Shown piece after piece: positions 32,490 through 43,470 of a DNA stretch of 64,000 nucleotides. The stretch is from Agelas oroides (taxonomy: Eukaryota; Porifera; Demospongiae; Agelasida; Agelasidae), in NCBI GenBank assembly GCA_949130485.1, contig OX422185.1, positions 835,501 through 899,500 of the forward strand. The letters run 5' to 3'. The notes below the pieces were generated by a model that was not told the origin of the DNA, made no database searches, and saw only the letters and a program-made list of their open reading frames with translations. Every line of letters begins with the position of its first letter. Position 1 is the first letter of the stretch. The translations under genes were made by a program, and so were the position numbers.

Positions 32490-32586
32490 AAAAAAGATGT
32501 AGGGATGGCATGCCAAAAAGTATGCAAACAAGGATGACATAAAAGTGAAGGCAAATATACAAAATCCCTATCCCTACATCTTTTTC
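32490..32586. mobile_element. 97-bp foldback MITE
   Basis: AAAAAGATGTAGGGATGG is mirrored by CCCTATCCCTACATCTTTTT. The ATGTAGGGATGG end recurs in the elements at 28986 and 34430. Confidence 0.55.
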
Positions 32587-32632
32587 CACTACAGTTGTAT
32601 ATACTCTAGCCTTGTGTGAAAAATTGTTCACA

Positions 32633-34385
32633 GCAGAGTTTCCAAGCATCTCCAAACACATCATCTACTCTCTAAACGCCAGTTTCGCTTCAGGTCTCAG
32701 TGGCGGATTTAGGGGGGGGTAAGGGGGGTGCAAATGCACCCCCCTTTGGCAGCTAGTAATGTACACGAGTCCATCAAATGATTATGCAGCAGTGGCATGC
32801 AACAACAACAACCAGGCACAGTTACACACTCACGTATCAGTTCCTTACTGATCTCCAGACGTTTGACTAGGCCTAGAGTTGCTTCGAGATATTCAGTTCA
32901 GCCCGAGGGGTCCGCCACGGCGCGCCTCAGCGTACGAGATTTCGAAATCCACTGGATTTGACGTGGATTTCGGATTTCAGAGTGGATTTCTGGATTTCAC
33001 AGTGGATTTCTGGACTTCAGTTTGGATTTCTGCCGACAGGTTTCTTCTTGTATGTTCTTGGATATTTTAGTTATAGTTCCCAGCTTAGCAAAAAATTTTT
33101 AGTTAGTTGTAGTTTTGGTTAACTAAATTTTAAAAAGGCCATACTAAAATGTACTTAGTTAAAGTTATAGTTAACTAAAACAACACTGTCGGACAGTGTA
33201 CGAGATTTCTTTTGTGACGGACCCCTCGGTTCGATCGGCCTTCCAGCTATGTAATGCGTTCACGTGACCGAAAGTGGGTGTGGCAACCCAAAAAATTTTC
33301 GCGCCAGTGACTGAACCCCCCTTTCGAAATTTCTAGATCCGCCACTGGGTCTGGTTCTTCTACCCAAGAAGCTCTCCTCTCAATCACCAACGATTGGCAT
33401 CAACATCTATCCAAAAGCCACAGGTTGGAGCCATCTTCTTTGACGTCAAAAAAGCTTTTGACTTAGTGCTTCACAACCATATTCTATCTTCTCTTCGTAA
33501 ATTTGGTATCTGTGGCTCAATCCTCTCCTGGTTTTCCAGCTACCTGTCAGATAGGTCCCAGAGAGTTGTTGTTGATGGAGTCACATCAAATGCCTGCCCT
33601 GTAACTTCAGGTGTGCCACAAGGCTCCATCCTTGGCCCACTGCTATTCTCAGTCTTCATGGACTCAATCACTAATCTTTCCCTTTCCCTAAACAGCAAGC
33701 TTGCCCTACACGCTGATGATATTGTATTGTACAAACTCATCAATTCAACTGACGATGTCAGCTCCTTGCAAGAAGACATAAATATGATCCAACAGTGGAC
33801 AAAGCTCATCCTGAATTGCAGCAAGACATGCAATCAACAGATCCTCCCACTTGAACTCTATATTGGTGGTACCTCTATCCCAAAGGTAACACAAGTAAAA
33901 TACCTGGGAGTGATAGTGAGTCCAACCTAAACTGGTCTGAACACATCCTAAACACTACTAAGAAGTGTAAACAACAGATTGGGATGATTCATAGAAAGCT
34001 CTTTCTAGCCACCCCTTCAACAAGAGCCAAGATCTACAGTAGTGTGGTGTTACCCAAACTGGACTACTGTGGAGCAGTGTGGGACCCCCATCAGCCTACT
34101 CTGATTAATGAACTCGAGAGTGTACAAAAGTTTGCTGGGAAAGTTGTCTGCAAGGACTGGAAAGCATCCTACTCCTCTCTCCTCAATAAATGCAAATGGC
34201 AATCTCTGTCAACACGGAGAAGATTACAAAAACTAAAGGTGCGCTACAACATCATGAACAACTTATCAATCATTTCATCTTCCACATTCACCCTTCACCC
34301 CTCACCCTCCCCTAGACACCCCCATAACCGTATTTTGCTTATGCCACTCACTAAGACAAATAGTCATCATTTAGCACTTTTGTGA
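32633..34385 (+). pseudogene. CR1/L2-like LINE reverse transcriptase, truncated and interrupted
   Basis: Non-LTR reverse transcriptase sequence. It starts with RQFRFRSG just before 32698, is broken by an inserted element (32698-33347), then resumes GSSTQEALLSITNDW, AIFFDVKKAFDLVLHNHIL, SGVPQGSILGPLLFSVF, an ADD box in LALHADDIVLY, and YLGVIVS. Frameshifts near 33418 and 33930 separate the open frames. The last part (33984-34385) has CR1-like PKLDYCGAVWDPHQ. The endonuclease and 5' half are missing. It is not functional. Confidence 0.8.
32698..33347. mobile_element. 650-bp non-autonomous transposon nested in the LINE
   Basis: Ends CAGTGGCGGATTTAGG and CTAGATCCGCCACTG are inverted repeats, and CAGTGGCGGAT is a familiar hAT-type terminus. 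It is flanked by GGTCT on both sides. Removing the element and one GGTCT restores the LINE reading FRSGSS exactly. A 5-bp duplication is short for hAT (8 bp usual). Confidence 0.78.
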
Positions 34386-34663
34386 CCAAGTTATACAGCT
34401 TTTCCTTAAGTATTGCATATATTGCGCATCCGTGCCATCCCTACATGGAGAGTCTACCGACTCTCTGGCAATGGATACTAGTTTCATAAAATATGTATTC
34501 ATTATCATGACTACCAGCACAAGATTGAGACACTGCTGTCAGTTTCCACACTTTAGTGTTTTCTACTTTGCTCTACTTTGTTTGGTGTCGGTATCTCAGG
34601 CTACTCTATCAGATCCTGACAATAAGGGATAGTCATTTGCATTCCCTATTGTTGGATCCTTAC

Positions 34664-34745
34664 CTCTTGAAAATTGAACATAGTTTCTAGGGAATAGCCC
34701 TCGTCTTCCATTGAGCACACCTTCACACCAACCATCTTCCTCACT
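34664..34745 (-). CDS. SH3 domain, second-half exon
   Basis: Between a TGTCTACCACCAG acceptor and a GTAAGG donor it reads SEEDGWCEGVLNGRRGLFPR and then NYVQFSR. This is the diagnostic SH3 end (GW.EG..NGRRGLFP.NYV). It joins in phase 0 to the exon at 35722-35807. SH3 domains bind proline-rich ligands. The parent protein is not identified. Confidence 0.75.
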
Positions 34746-34943
34746 CTGGTGGTAGACACAAACATACATGAGGATGAGAGAGTTGGAACTTGGGATCCTC
34801 AGTAACATGGTTTTACCGCTCAGCCCCACTTCACTGTGCTATTAGTGGTCCCCACTTCCTTGACATTAAACTGAGATGGCTAAAATAAGGATGTACACAG
34901 GTGATGTAGACTAGCACTTGAAACAACAAAGCAAATTCAATGA

Positions 34944-35684
34944 ACAGCACTGAAGTGCAGAACCCTCGGCGCAAGCTAGATGATAAGTGTTTATGCTTGC
35001 CATATGTGTTCGGTTCTGTTCTTGCCTGTGCAAAGTCTGCTCACGTGTTTCAGAAGCTTTATTACTCACTTTGCGGACTTTGTCTCTCTCTTTCCTCACT
35101 AGTAACTCTTCCTCAGACAGTAAGGCTTTTCTACGTTTCATTGCGTTCTCAGGCTCCACAACAGCAGTACACCGTGCTTTCCTTTTCTTCGATGCGAAGG
35201 CATGGCCAGTGGCCACAGTCACTGTGGGCATACCTTTCTCAGATGCATAGACCTATAGCACTCCGTTGCATGCACTACGATATTGCACTGTGGGCATACC
35301 TTTCTGAACCTCTCGTAAAAGACAGTCATAAACGTCTAACAGGTCTAAGTTCGACGGAAAAACCACATTATACCGCGTGCTCCAAGTTACATGATCACAC
35401 ATTACCGTTACGTACGTGTTACGGAGAGGTACACGGAAACATTGCACGTGAAGAAAATGGCTGACTTAGTCGCGGTAAGTTTATAACGCTTCTAACTTTT
35501 GAACTAAGCAATTTTAGAGAAAACGGCTTTTTAATTTTACTGCATTTCCGCGCTGTACCCGCTGATACCTCTCGTTGGACGCCTAAAAGCGCAAGAAGGC
35601 AGAATAGAGAAAACGGACAGACAGACAGACAGACACACAGGACAACTACTGTAACCATCGTCGCGCATGCGCGCCGAGGGTTAA
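34944..35684 (-). mobile_element. Helentron-like element, copy 2, with relic ORF start
   Basis: Same architecture as copy 1: hairpin GCACTGAAGTGC then AACCCTCGGCGCA at 34947-34973, and GCGCCGAGGGTTAA at 35671-35684. On the minus strand (35231-34911) it carries an open frame with KRRKALLSEEELLVRKERDK and VSNKASETREQTLHRQ, like the basic coiled N-terminus of Helitron replication proteins. This sets its 5' end at 35684. It sits in the intron between the two SH3 exons. Confidence 0.62.
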
Positions 35685-35721
35685 TTATGCCTGGAAGCTC
35701 CTAGGCTTGTCATTCACACAC

Positions 35722-35807
35722 CTGCTTGATGCCTGTGATAACATCTCCCACTTTCAGACAGAGCTCGTCATCCTGTTGCTTCTCATAGTCAAACAAAACC
35801 ACTGCTT
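35722..35807 (-). CDS. SH3 domain, first-half exon
   Basis: Between a CACACATCAG acceptor and a GTGTGTG donor it reads AVVLFDYEKQQDDELCLKVG and then DVITGIKQ, phase 1 in and phase 0 out. This is the ALYDY...DELSF..GD.I half of an SH3 domain. With the exon at 34664-34745 it completes one intact SH3 domain. Confidence 0.75.
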
Positions 35808-35932
35808 CTGATGTGTGTGCGTGGGTGTGGATGAGAGGGGAGTGGGGAGAGAAGGGAAGAGGAGGATGTGGTGAACATATAATTGCCGAGTGCAGGGAAG
35901 CTCGTTAATTGTGACAAGCGTAGTGAGACCTG

Positions 35933-36365
35933 GTAGTCAAATTGCCTTGCATGATAGCCCAATATGTAATGTTAAAAGTATGTCATGTTTTAGGTCCCCG
36001 CAAATCTGTAGATTATCATCATTGCTGAGCATGAGCATGAGCAAGCGAAGCATTCAGTTCGACGTCCATCACTCATGAACATTCAGCTCGACTTCTATCA
36101 GTTATATTAAGTCACTTACAGTGTCACCAGTATTAACCAGTAGAGCTTATACTCAGACTCCATCCTTTCACAAAAAGGGTACAGCAAGTTGAATTTCTTG
36201 GGCTAGTGTGGGCTTAGGTGTGATCATGAGATTTTTGTAACCAAAAAATTTTCAATACAATCACTAAATAAAATATTACTAAAGGAAGTGCTAGGCATTA
36301 GTTACAGACGTTGCTGAATTGTATTGGTCCTTACAATATTCTAGACATAAATGAGCATGAAAAAT
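35933..36365. repeat. dispersed repeat, copy B (partner 26344-27120)
   Basis: Direct-orientation partner of copy A. Immediately followed by the partner of the 30095 repeat, suggesting a composite older repeat. Confidence 0.6.
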
Positions 36366-36389
36366 TACACTTGGTGCATCACTAATTAG

Positions 36390-36745
36390 CCACTGTATGG
36401 GTACTGAACTGGTGGTATGGTGAAATAGAGAATAGTGAAAAGCTGGTGGTTGCTTGGGCTGCCAGTATTCTGATTACTGAGCAATGAACACTGGTACAAT
36501 CTACAGTATTAAGATGGTACTGTTTCAGTGGCAACTAATTCACTATGTACCCAGTCTTGTTCCATGGCTATGTGCTGCATACCTATGATTGTACACCCTC
36601 TTTCATAGCTAGGTCCCCACTCAACTTCCATCATTTTGTAGTAACAAACAGCAATACATTGAACTAGGCATACATAGTGCTACTACGATTACATATTCAT
36701 ATTCCCACTAGGCCATGAATACCGATACAATTTACATATTCATAC
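36390..36745. repeat. dispersed repeat, copy B (partner 30095-30420)
   Basis: Same content as the 30095 copy with about one difference in ten by eye. From 36746 to 38247 I see no gene. Confidence 0.6.
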
Positions 36746-38247
36746 AGGTCATGTGACATAATTAAGGTCTACACCAACCCCCCCACACCACATAGCAGTC
36801 CAAGCAGTTAGTGTGTTTGTACATGCAGTCAATCCACCCAGGCTCAGGCCAGATCCACAGGGAATTCCACTATGCTGTTTAAGCAGACTCTGGTCAAATG
36901 GCTCAGTGGTAAAAGTGTGCAACTAGCATGCATCCAGAAGGTCATTGCTTTATGAGTTTCAGATTTTGGCAGACATCTTTCTCTTCATACTTTACAAATA
37001 CTGTTATCACAGTGTTTAGAATAGACTGGGTATGAAACTATGTTTTTGCACTTGTGTTCTGTTAATTGTGCATCCGCCCACACTGATGTTAAGCTACTTC
37101 CAGGATATTCTGCTGCCTGCTACAAAGTTTGCATTGAGACTCTGTAAGGGCCATGCTTCCTCAGCGAGTTAGAACATGACCACTCTGGATACTATAGAGC
37201 TAGAGAGCTTACAAGATACTCATAAACATCAATCTGGACTCTTTGGTTATGGACTGAATTCGTGTAAGGTTAAGCAATCAGTTCTGTCTGTCTGTTAGTC
37301 AAGTACATCATGACTCCAACAGTTGAGATTGTGACATACAGAAAGTAGTTAAGCCACAGGACGCAAAGGGCTTCTGCACTAAGTGCAGAAGTATCAAGGG
37401 AAGTCTGGGGGCAGAATATAATATTTAGAGTCCCTCAGGTGGTTCAGTGGCTACTTTTGGTGATTGCCATCTGATTCTGTCCTACACTCCCCATGGCATT
37501 GCAGTGGTGATGCGAGTTCATTCCACTGTAAGCGTACATGCAAATTAAGTACTAAAATTACACACAGTCTCGTTGTAGTATTCAAGTTAGTCGGCCTTGC
37601 CTGACTAGCTAGGCCCATTCCTAACTGATTTGATATCATGACATTAATAATGTATAAAATTTTAGTATCTTTAAATTAATAGTGCTGCACCTGATTTGTG
37701 AGCAATTTAGAATGCTGTTAGCGACAGAACATTATCATCTATATCCTATATTGTACTTCACCCTAACCTAACACTAACGATACAAACCCATACCAAGTGG
37801 TGTATATCTTACGGACGGGTAAACTTGTGTTGCTGATAGTACAGGTATATGATATTTATTCAACATCAAGGACAGGCACAGTTGACAACTTGTTGGTAAA
37901 CTTGACTTACAACATAGCTACCTGAAGAAATTGCCGCAGTGTAGCTACAAATTGCAAAACGATGTTTAGCCAATTATAGAGAACACTGAAAGTGTATCAT
38001 TGTTTATCACTGTGATAATTATTATAAACTGCATCACAGTGGCACCATCTTCATGCAAGCGCTTTTTACCTTCGTTTCTGCTCGAGGGAGGTGGGTCTGG
38101 CTGACCGAAAGACGCGCCAGGAAACTCCGCCATAGCCCTGACGAGAATGAAGGTAAGTTATATCCGCTTCTGGATCTCCCCCTCAAATCAAAGTTCTAGC
38201 TTCTTTGCGCTTCTTCGCTTCAGTTTTTCTGCCAGAGCAGCAAATTA

Positions 38248-38569
38248 TGCGCCTATCAATATTATGCCCCACTACCCCCCGTACGGGCAGATGGCGGGCA
38301 ATATAGGGGCTTTGACCGAAGGAGGCTGCCCCTATAGTCGGGCATTTGATTACCTCTGAAGACATCTTGAATACGGCAATGGTCTCCGTATACTGCACAG
38401 TTACACTGAGTGTGTCAAATCCCCAGTAATCCCCCACCTTCTGCAAGGGGATTTGATTATAGGGTATGTCCCGTATATTGGGGCAATTGATATTTAAATT
38501 AGTCAAATCCCCACCTTGCCCCACTATAGCCCGTACAGGGGGTAGTGGGGCGTAACATTGATAGGCGCA
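38248..38569. mobile_element. 322-bp PIF/Harbinger-type MITE
   Basis: Inverted ends TGCGCCTATCAATATTATGC and GCGTAACATTGATAGGCGCA are flanked by TTA on both sides (38245-38247 and 38570-38572). A 3-bp TWA duplication is typical of PIF/Harbinger. No coding region. Confidence 0.75.
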
Positions 38570-38963
38570 TTAGGAGTTTATCAGTGACGTCATTCATTCT
38601 ACTTGAACGGAAGTAGCTGCCCCGCCCCCCTCCTCTCCAGGCCACTGCAGGGTCATAGGCGTCGTCAGGGGGGGCCATGGTCCCCCCACTTTTTTAGCCC
38701 GAAAAGTAGGTGAGCGAGCCCCACACTAGTGAGTTGAACGGCGGAATTTTTCTGATATATCAGAGAGTCGGTAGACTCTCTATGTAGGGGATGGCGCCGA
38801 CGCGCAATATATGCAATACTTAAGCAAAAGCCGTATAACTTCACCACAAACACGCAAAAAGTTTATTTAAGCATCCAGGCTTCCTCTTTGAGTGCCTTTG
38901 TGATCAGCAAGACTCATATAAGTGGCCAAAAGCCACGCGGAAGACAGCTAAACGCAAAAGTGT

Positions 38964-39095
38964 GCTATGAATTTTTAATGAAGCCCGAGGAATCAGCTGG
39001 ATGTCACCAGACCCTCTCCTCGCAGGTACAGGTGGGGTCTGGGCACGAGACTACAAAGTCGTCGGTCCGTCGGAGCAGTCACGTACAATATTTAA
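38964..39095. repeat. 132-bp direct repeat, copy 1 (copy 2 at 39492-39623)
   Basis: Nearly identical to 39492-39623 at an offset of exactly 528 bases. It contains a MITE end (CCTCTCCTCGCAGGTACAGG then GGGCACGAGAC) plus flanking host sequence, so the duplication happened after the MITE was in place. Confidence 0.8.
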
Positions 39096-39132
39096 TTGTC
39101 ACCGAGCATAATACAGGAATAATCGGAAATAC

Positions 39133-39275
39133 ATGGCGGAAACTGGTGAATTCAGCGGGGAGGAGTCGTCACCTGTTGAACTCGTGGAGTCAGATGAAGA
39201 GTCTGGAGCGCAGAGTTCAAGCAGTTCTGCTACCGCAAGCAGCCTTCTGAACCGTTTGCGTTCCCCAAAGTCGTT
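39133..39275 (+). pseudogene. N-terminal fragment of a hAT/ZBED-like transposase
   Basis: An ATG starts MAETGEFSGEESSPVELVES, an acidic-serine tract, then SSLLNRLRSPKS, which I recall as the start of some hAT transposases (LL.RLR.P..S). The frame runs directly into a MITE at 39277. No BED finger or catalytic part follows. Confidence 0.4.
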
Positions 39276-39276
39276 A

Positions 39277-39579
39277 GTCTCGTGCCCAGACCCCGCCCTC
39301 TCACGAGGAAAAAAAGGGTCTGGTGACCTTCAGCCGATTCCTCGACTTCATTAAGTTGATTGCTTTTCGACGAGTAATTGCCAATCACGTTGTGGTTGCA
39401 ACACCGGAAATTCTTGACTACTTCAACACGATGACACAGCACTTTTTTGGCGCGTAAATTAGTTATCAGTTCGCAACTATGCATACAGTAAGCTATGAAT
39501 TTTTAATGAAGCCCGAGGAATCAGCTGGATGTCACCAGACCCTCTCCTCGCAGGTACAGGTGGGGTCTGGGCAGGAGAC
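39277..39579. mobile_element. 303-bp TA-flanked MITE
   Basis: Ends GTCTCGTGCCCAGACCCCGC and GGTGGGGTCTGGGCAGGAGAC, TA at 39275-39276 and 39580-39581. Subterminal GGGTCTGGTGAC matches the two-gene transposon family. It interrupts the hAT-like fragment. Confidence 0.7.
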
Positions 39580-39716
39580 TACAAAGTCGTCGGTCCGTCG
39601 GAGCAGTCACGTACAATATTTAAACCGTTAACTCCCTCTGGACTGTATGTGTGATGTCATTCGTGTGTCATTGTAAAGTGTCTGTTTTTCTCTATGCATG
39701 ATGCTAGTCTCGCCGA

Positions 39717-39997
39717 GCCAGACTCTCGCACGAAAAGCGGGAGAGAGTCTGGTGACACTCGCATATTGAGTTGGTGTTGCACTGTCAGCAAGTCAGTAGG
39801 TAATTAAGTGGGTGCGAACAAGTGTGCGTTTGACAAGGAAGTCATGGAAGTGACATTGAAGCCAGACTCTCAAACGGGAACCTGCTTATGGTCAATTATC
39901 GCCCCCAGAAATTCCTGGGCCTATTAGCACCAACTCAATATGCGAGTGTCACCAGACTCTCTCCCGCTTTTCGTGTGAGAGTCTGGCTCCGCGAGAC
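39717..39997. mobile_element. 281-bp MITE with about 75-bp inverted repeats
   Basis: Flanked by TA. Arms from GTCTCGCCGAGCCAGACTCT through GCATATTGAGTTGGTG are almost perfectly mirrored. The flanks (ATGCATGATGC and GCATGATGCAT) are also mirror images, so it may have landed in a palindrome or carry an older repeat. Same family as the 16565 element by its GTCTCG..CCAGAC and AGTCTGGTGA motifs. Confidence 0.85.
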
Positions 39998-40404
39998 TAG
40001 CATGATGCATGGTATAATGAGAATAATAGGGTGATGTTGTGGGAATAATTGGATAAATTGTTAGGAATTTCCAGAAAGAAAAATAGGTCCAATCTTGAGC
40101 ATAATAGGCTCAGGCCTAACATACGTCCATTGCACGCGTATGCGCGCCGCGTACGGACAATATGCGCGTGATCAACAACTTTTTTAAAAATTTTTCTATT
40201 TTTATTTTTTTATTTTTTTACAAAGATAGACAGTAAGATAGAAGTGATATAGAAATAACAATAGTGCGGACCTAAACACTTACAGTTCAGTTATACGCGG
40301 TTGTTTTGGTATTTGTAGTGAACATAGATACTCTGAATACTTCCAGAAGAGCACCAAAACCATCGCAAGATGAGCAAGACAGGCTACGCTCATTACCGAA
40401 TGCT

Positions 40405-40489
40405 GGAAAGAACGAGAGAGGGCTCGACATGCGGCAGAGACAGCCGAGCATAGGCAGGAAAGATTAATGAAGCACAGGGAGAGATAGAT
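40405..40489 (+). pseudogene. Helitron N-terminal relic at the LINE 3' end
   Basis: The plus strand reads RERARHAAETAEHRQERLMK HRER and then a stop, the repeated heptad-like motif of Helitron protein N-termini (compare 47950-48431). The LINE ORF2 frame runs antisense through it, so the last 70 or so codons of that frame are not LINE protein. Confidence 0.6.
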
Positions 40490-43390
40490 AAGATTAACCT
40501 TCTTATACCATTTCAAGCTACTTTTCCTGTCCACCTCTTCTTGCCAGTCTTCCCAGTTCTGTTTTTCTATTTTCCTCTTCCAGGCTGCTGCTGACCCTGA
40601 CTCTTCCTCTTCGGCTTCCTCCAAGCCATACTTTCTTAGCAACATCTCATATTCTTCCCTCCAGCCTACTCCACCTGACTCTTTCAATTTTTCTACTATC
40701 AGCTTCACCAGCCTCTCTTCGCCTAGCTCCCAGAATCTCCGCCCATACAACATCTTCTTCTCCTCTCTTCTTTCTTCTAACTTTCTCCATCCCATTTCCC
40801 CACGGATTGCCTCCCCTGCCACTGTTCTACTAGCTCCCAACAGTTTTCTTCCCAACCTATCCTGTACAGCCTCCAACCTCTTTCCTACTGTCTTCCCTCC
40901 TGGCCACCACACCTCTGCTGCATGTTCCAGGCCAGGCCTTGCTACTAGGTCCCATATCAATCGACCTCGCTCTGCCTCTAGTTCCCCATCCACCCTTGCC
41001 ATCCATTCAACTTTGCCTGCCCATTCCTCAGCCTGTTCCACCACCTTCTCCAGCTGCACATTTCCCCTCATCCTCTGGTCAAACCATACACCCAGGTATT
41101 TGAAGGACTCTACTTCTTCCATCTCTTCATCACCAATTTTCCACTTCTCACCACTGTTCTTTTTACCTACCACCATCACCTTACTCTTCCTTGCATTGAA
41201 CCTGAACTTCCACATTTCTGCATATCTTCCTACCATATCCAGCATCTTTTGCAACTCCTCACCTGACTCTGCTATCAGCACAATGTCATCAGCATATAGT
41301 AATGCTCCACACCATACCCCAGACACTTTCACCCCTAAGTTTTCTCTCTCCAACTCTTCCACCATTCCCATAATATAGACACTATACAAGAGTGGTGACA
41401 GGGGGCAGCCTTGCCGGAGTCCCTCGTCTACTCTAAACCACCTTGACTGTTGCCCATCTACTTGAACACTAGCTTGCACCCCTTCATACAGCCCCTCACA
41501 CAAACTAACAAATGATTCTTCCACACCGTATTCCCGCATTTTCCTCCACAGCCCTTCCCTCCACACTGTATCATATGCTTTACTTACATCCATAAAACCC
41601 AGCCAGGTACTTTTCTTCTTTCTCTTCCTCAACTCACATGCACCCCTCAAGATCATAATCTGGTCTGCACACCTCCGTTTTGCCCTGAAACCTCCCTGGG
41701 CATCTGTCAATATATTTTCTTCTGCATACTCTCCCAGCCGAACTGTCAAAATCTTTGCCCAAACTTTGGCAACACAGCTTCCCAGTGCAATGCCTCTGTA
41801 GTTGCTCGCACTCTCTGGATCGCCATCCTTAAACAGGGGTATGACAAAACTACTCTTCCAATCCTGTGGGTATACTTGGTTTCTCCTCGTTACATTGAAC
41901 ATGCACCTCATACTTTCCACCATCCTGCTCCCTCCATAAATTAACATCTCATTTAGAATTCCATCTGGGCCTGGCGCCTTCCCCCTCTTCAGCGTCTTCA
42001 AAACCCTGACCACTTATTCCCATCCTATCTCTTGGCACAGGTCTGAACTTTCATGAACTAGCTCTGGTTCCTGCTCTGGATCCAAACTATTACGACTCTT
42101 CCCTAGCTCCTCCCAATGTTTAGCCAACACCTCCAGAATCTGTTCTGTTTCTTCAACTACTGCTCCGTCCTTCCCTCTCATCCTTGTGATCCTCCGGTTT
42201 TTCTTTTTCCCTCGCAAGTCTGACCAGAATAACTTGCAACTTGGCCCTCCTTGTTCTTTGATTTTCTGCAACTTGTTCTTCCTATTTTTCTTTTTCTCCT
42301 TTCTAATCACCTTCTTCACCTGTCTCCTCTTCTCTCTGTATGTTTTCCAGCATTCATTAACTGCCTCTCCTCTCCTCCTAGCCTGTCTTAGCCGTTTGCA
42401 AGCTTCCCTTCTTGTTTGGATTGCTTCCTCCACTTCCTTCGACCACCAACCCTTAGACAGCTCTGAAATCCTTTTCTTACCAATCCCTCTTTCCGCTGCT
42501 GACATCACCTTTGTTTTCCATTCTCCCCATACTCTCTCAACTAGTTCTTCTCCTACTTCCCTGATTTCCACATCTCTCACCCAGGCCTCCCATCCTTGAA
42601 ATTCCTCCTCAATTGCTTCCTGAAACTCATCCCAGCTGCTTCTCCCATCAACCCTCCACTTGAACCTTTCTTCTCTCCTCATCTCCTTAGGGTTTCCCAC
42701 CTTAAACACACCCCAAACAACATTGTGATCTGACCCTGTATCGATAACCCCCCTGTCTTCTACTATCATTTCCACCAACTCATGCCTATGCTCTTGTGGG
42801 AATAACATATAGTCAATCACCGATTTCTTGTCTCCACATTCCCAAGTCCACCTTCCCTTACATACAGGCAGCTCGTTACTAATCACCATATTTCCTACAT
42901 ATGCTAAATTTAGTAACCTCCGTCCATTCTGGTTTGCGACTTCCTCCTCTCCTCTGCCAATATGTGCATTGAAGTCCCCCATTACCACCACTTTGTACCC
43001 CAATCTACGCCATTCCAGCAAATCAGCTCCTACCTTTTCAAATTGCACTTCAGTTTCTTCACTCCTCACACCCTCAGGATTTGCATAGACCACTCCAACA
43101 GCTACCTTCCCCTCATCTTCCAGTTTTACTTCTACCCAAAGAACCCCTTCAGTCTCATCCTTTAAGGTTCTAGCTTGCAAACCATCACGAACTAATAACC
43201 CCACACCTCCACTTGCCCTCTTACATGCCTTCCTGTTGTTTCCATACCACTTATATCCACCCACCTGAGGCTCCTCTCCCTTCCGTAGAAATGTTTCTGC
43301 CAAGCCAAATATGTCAAGATCTAGCTGCTGCAACACCAAGTTGACATCAACTTCTCTTGACCACCACCCTCTACAATTCAGGAATCCCAA
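40490..43390 (-). pseudogene. LINE ORF2: endonuclease and reverse transcriptase, one in-frame stop
   Basis: The endonuclease part (43390-42017) has GFLNCRGWW, GLAETF, the catalytic GDFNAHIG and SDHNVVWGVF. A TAA at 42014-42016 interrupts the frame between GWE and VVRVLKTLKRG. The frame then continues with RT motifs KAPGPDGI, GFRAKRRCADQI, MDVSKAYDTVW, LRQGCPLSPLLYS and YADDIVLIAES, and a C-terminal region to about WYKKVNLIYL. These enzymes nick target DNA and reverse-transcribe the element RNA. The first codon at 43390 is TTG. Upstream, poly-G runs at 43417-43460 separate it from an ATG, so a one-base slip may hide the real start. Codons below about 40490 belong to other DNA. Confidence 0.85.
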
Positions 43391-43470
43391 CCGAATTACA
43401 CCTACCTCTAGCTCTTCCCCCCCCTTTCCCCTTCCCCCGGCGCGACCCTCCCCTCCCCCCCTCCCATGAC

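Noticed and set aside
34385-34500. Helitron 3' terminus (hairpin GAGAGTCTACCGACTCTC then CTAG)
   Set aside because: The related copy at 38760 does not keep CTAG at the same distance, so the hairpin alone is not enough.
40280-42013. A separate 577-residue gene starting MVRVLKT
   Set aside because: It begins with GTG immediately after a TAA in the same frame as the endonuclease ORF; it is the second half of one LINE ORF2.
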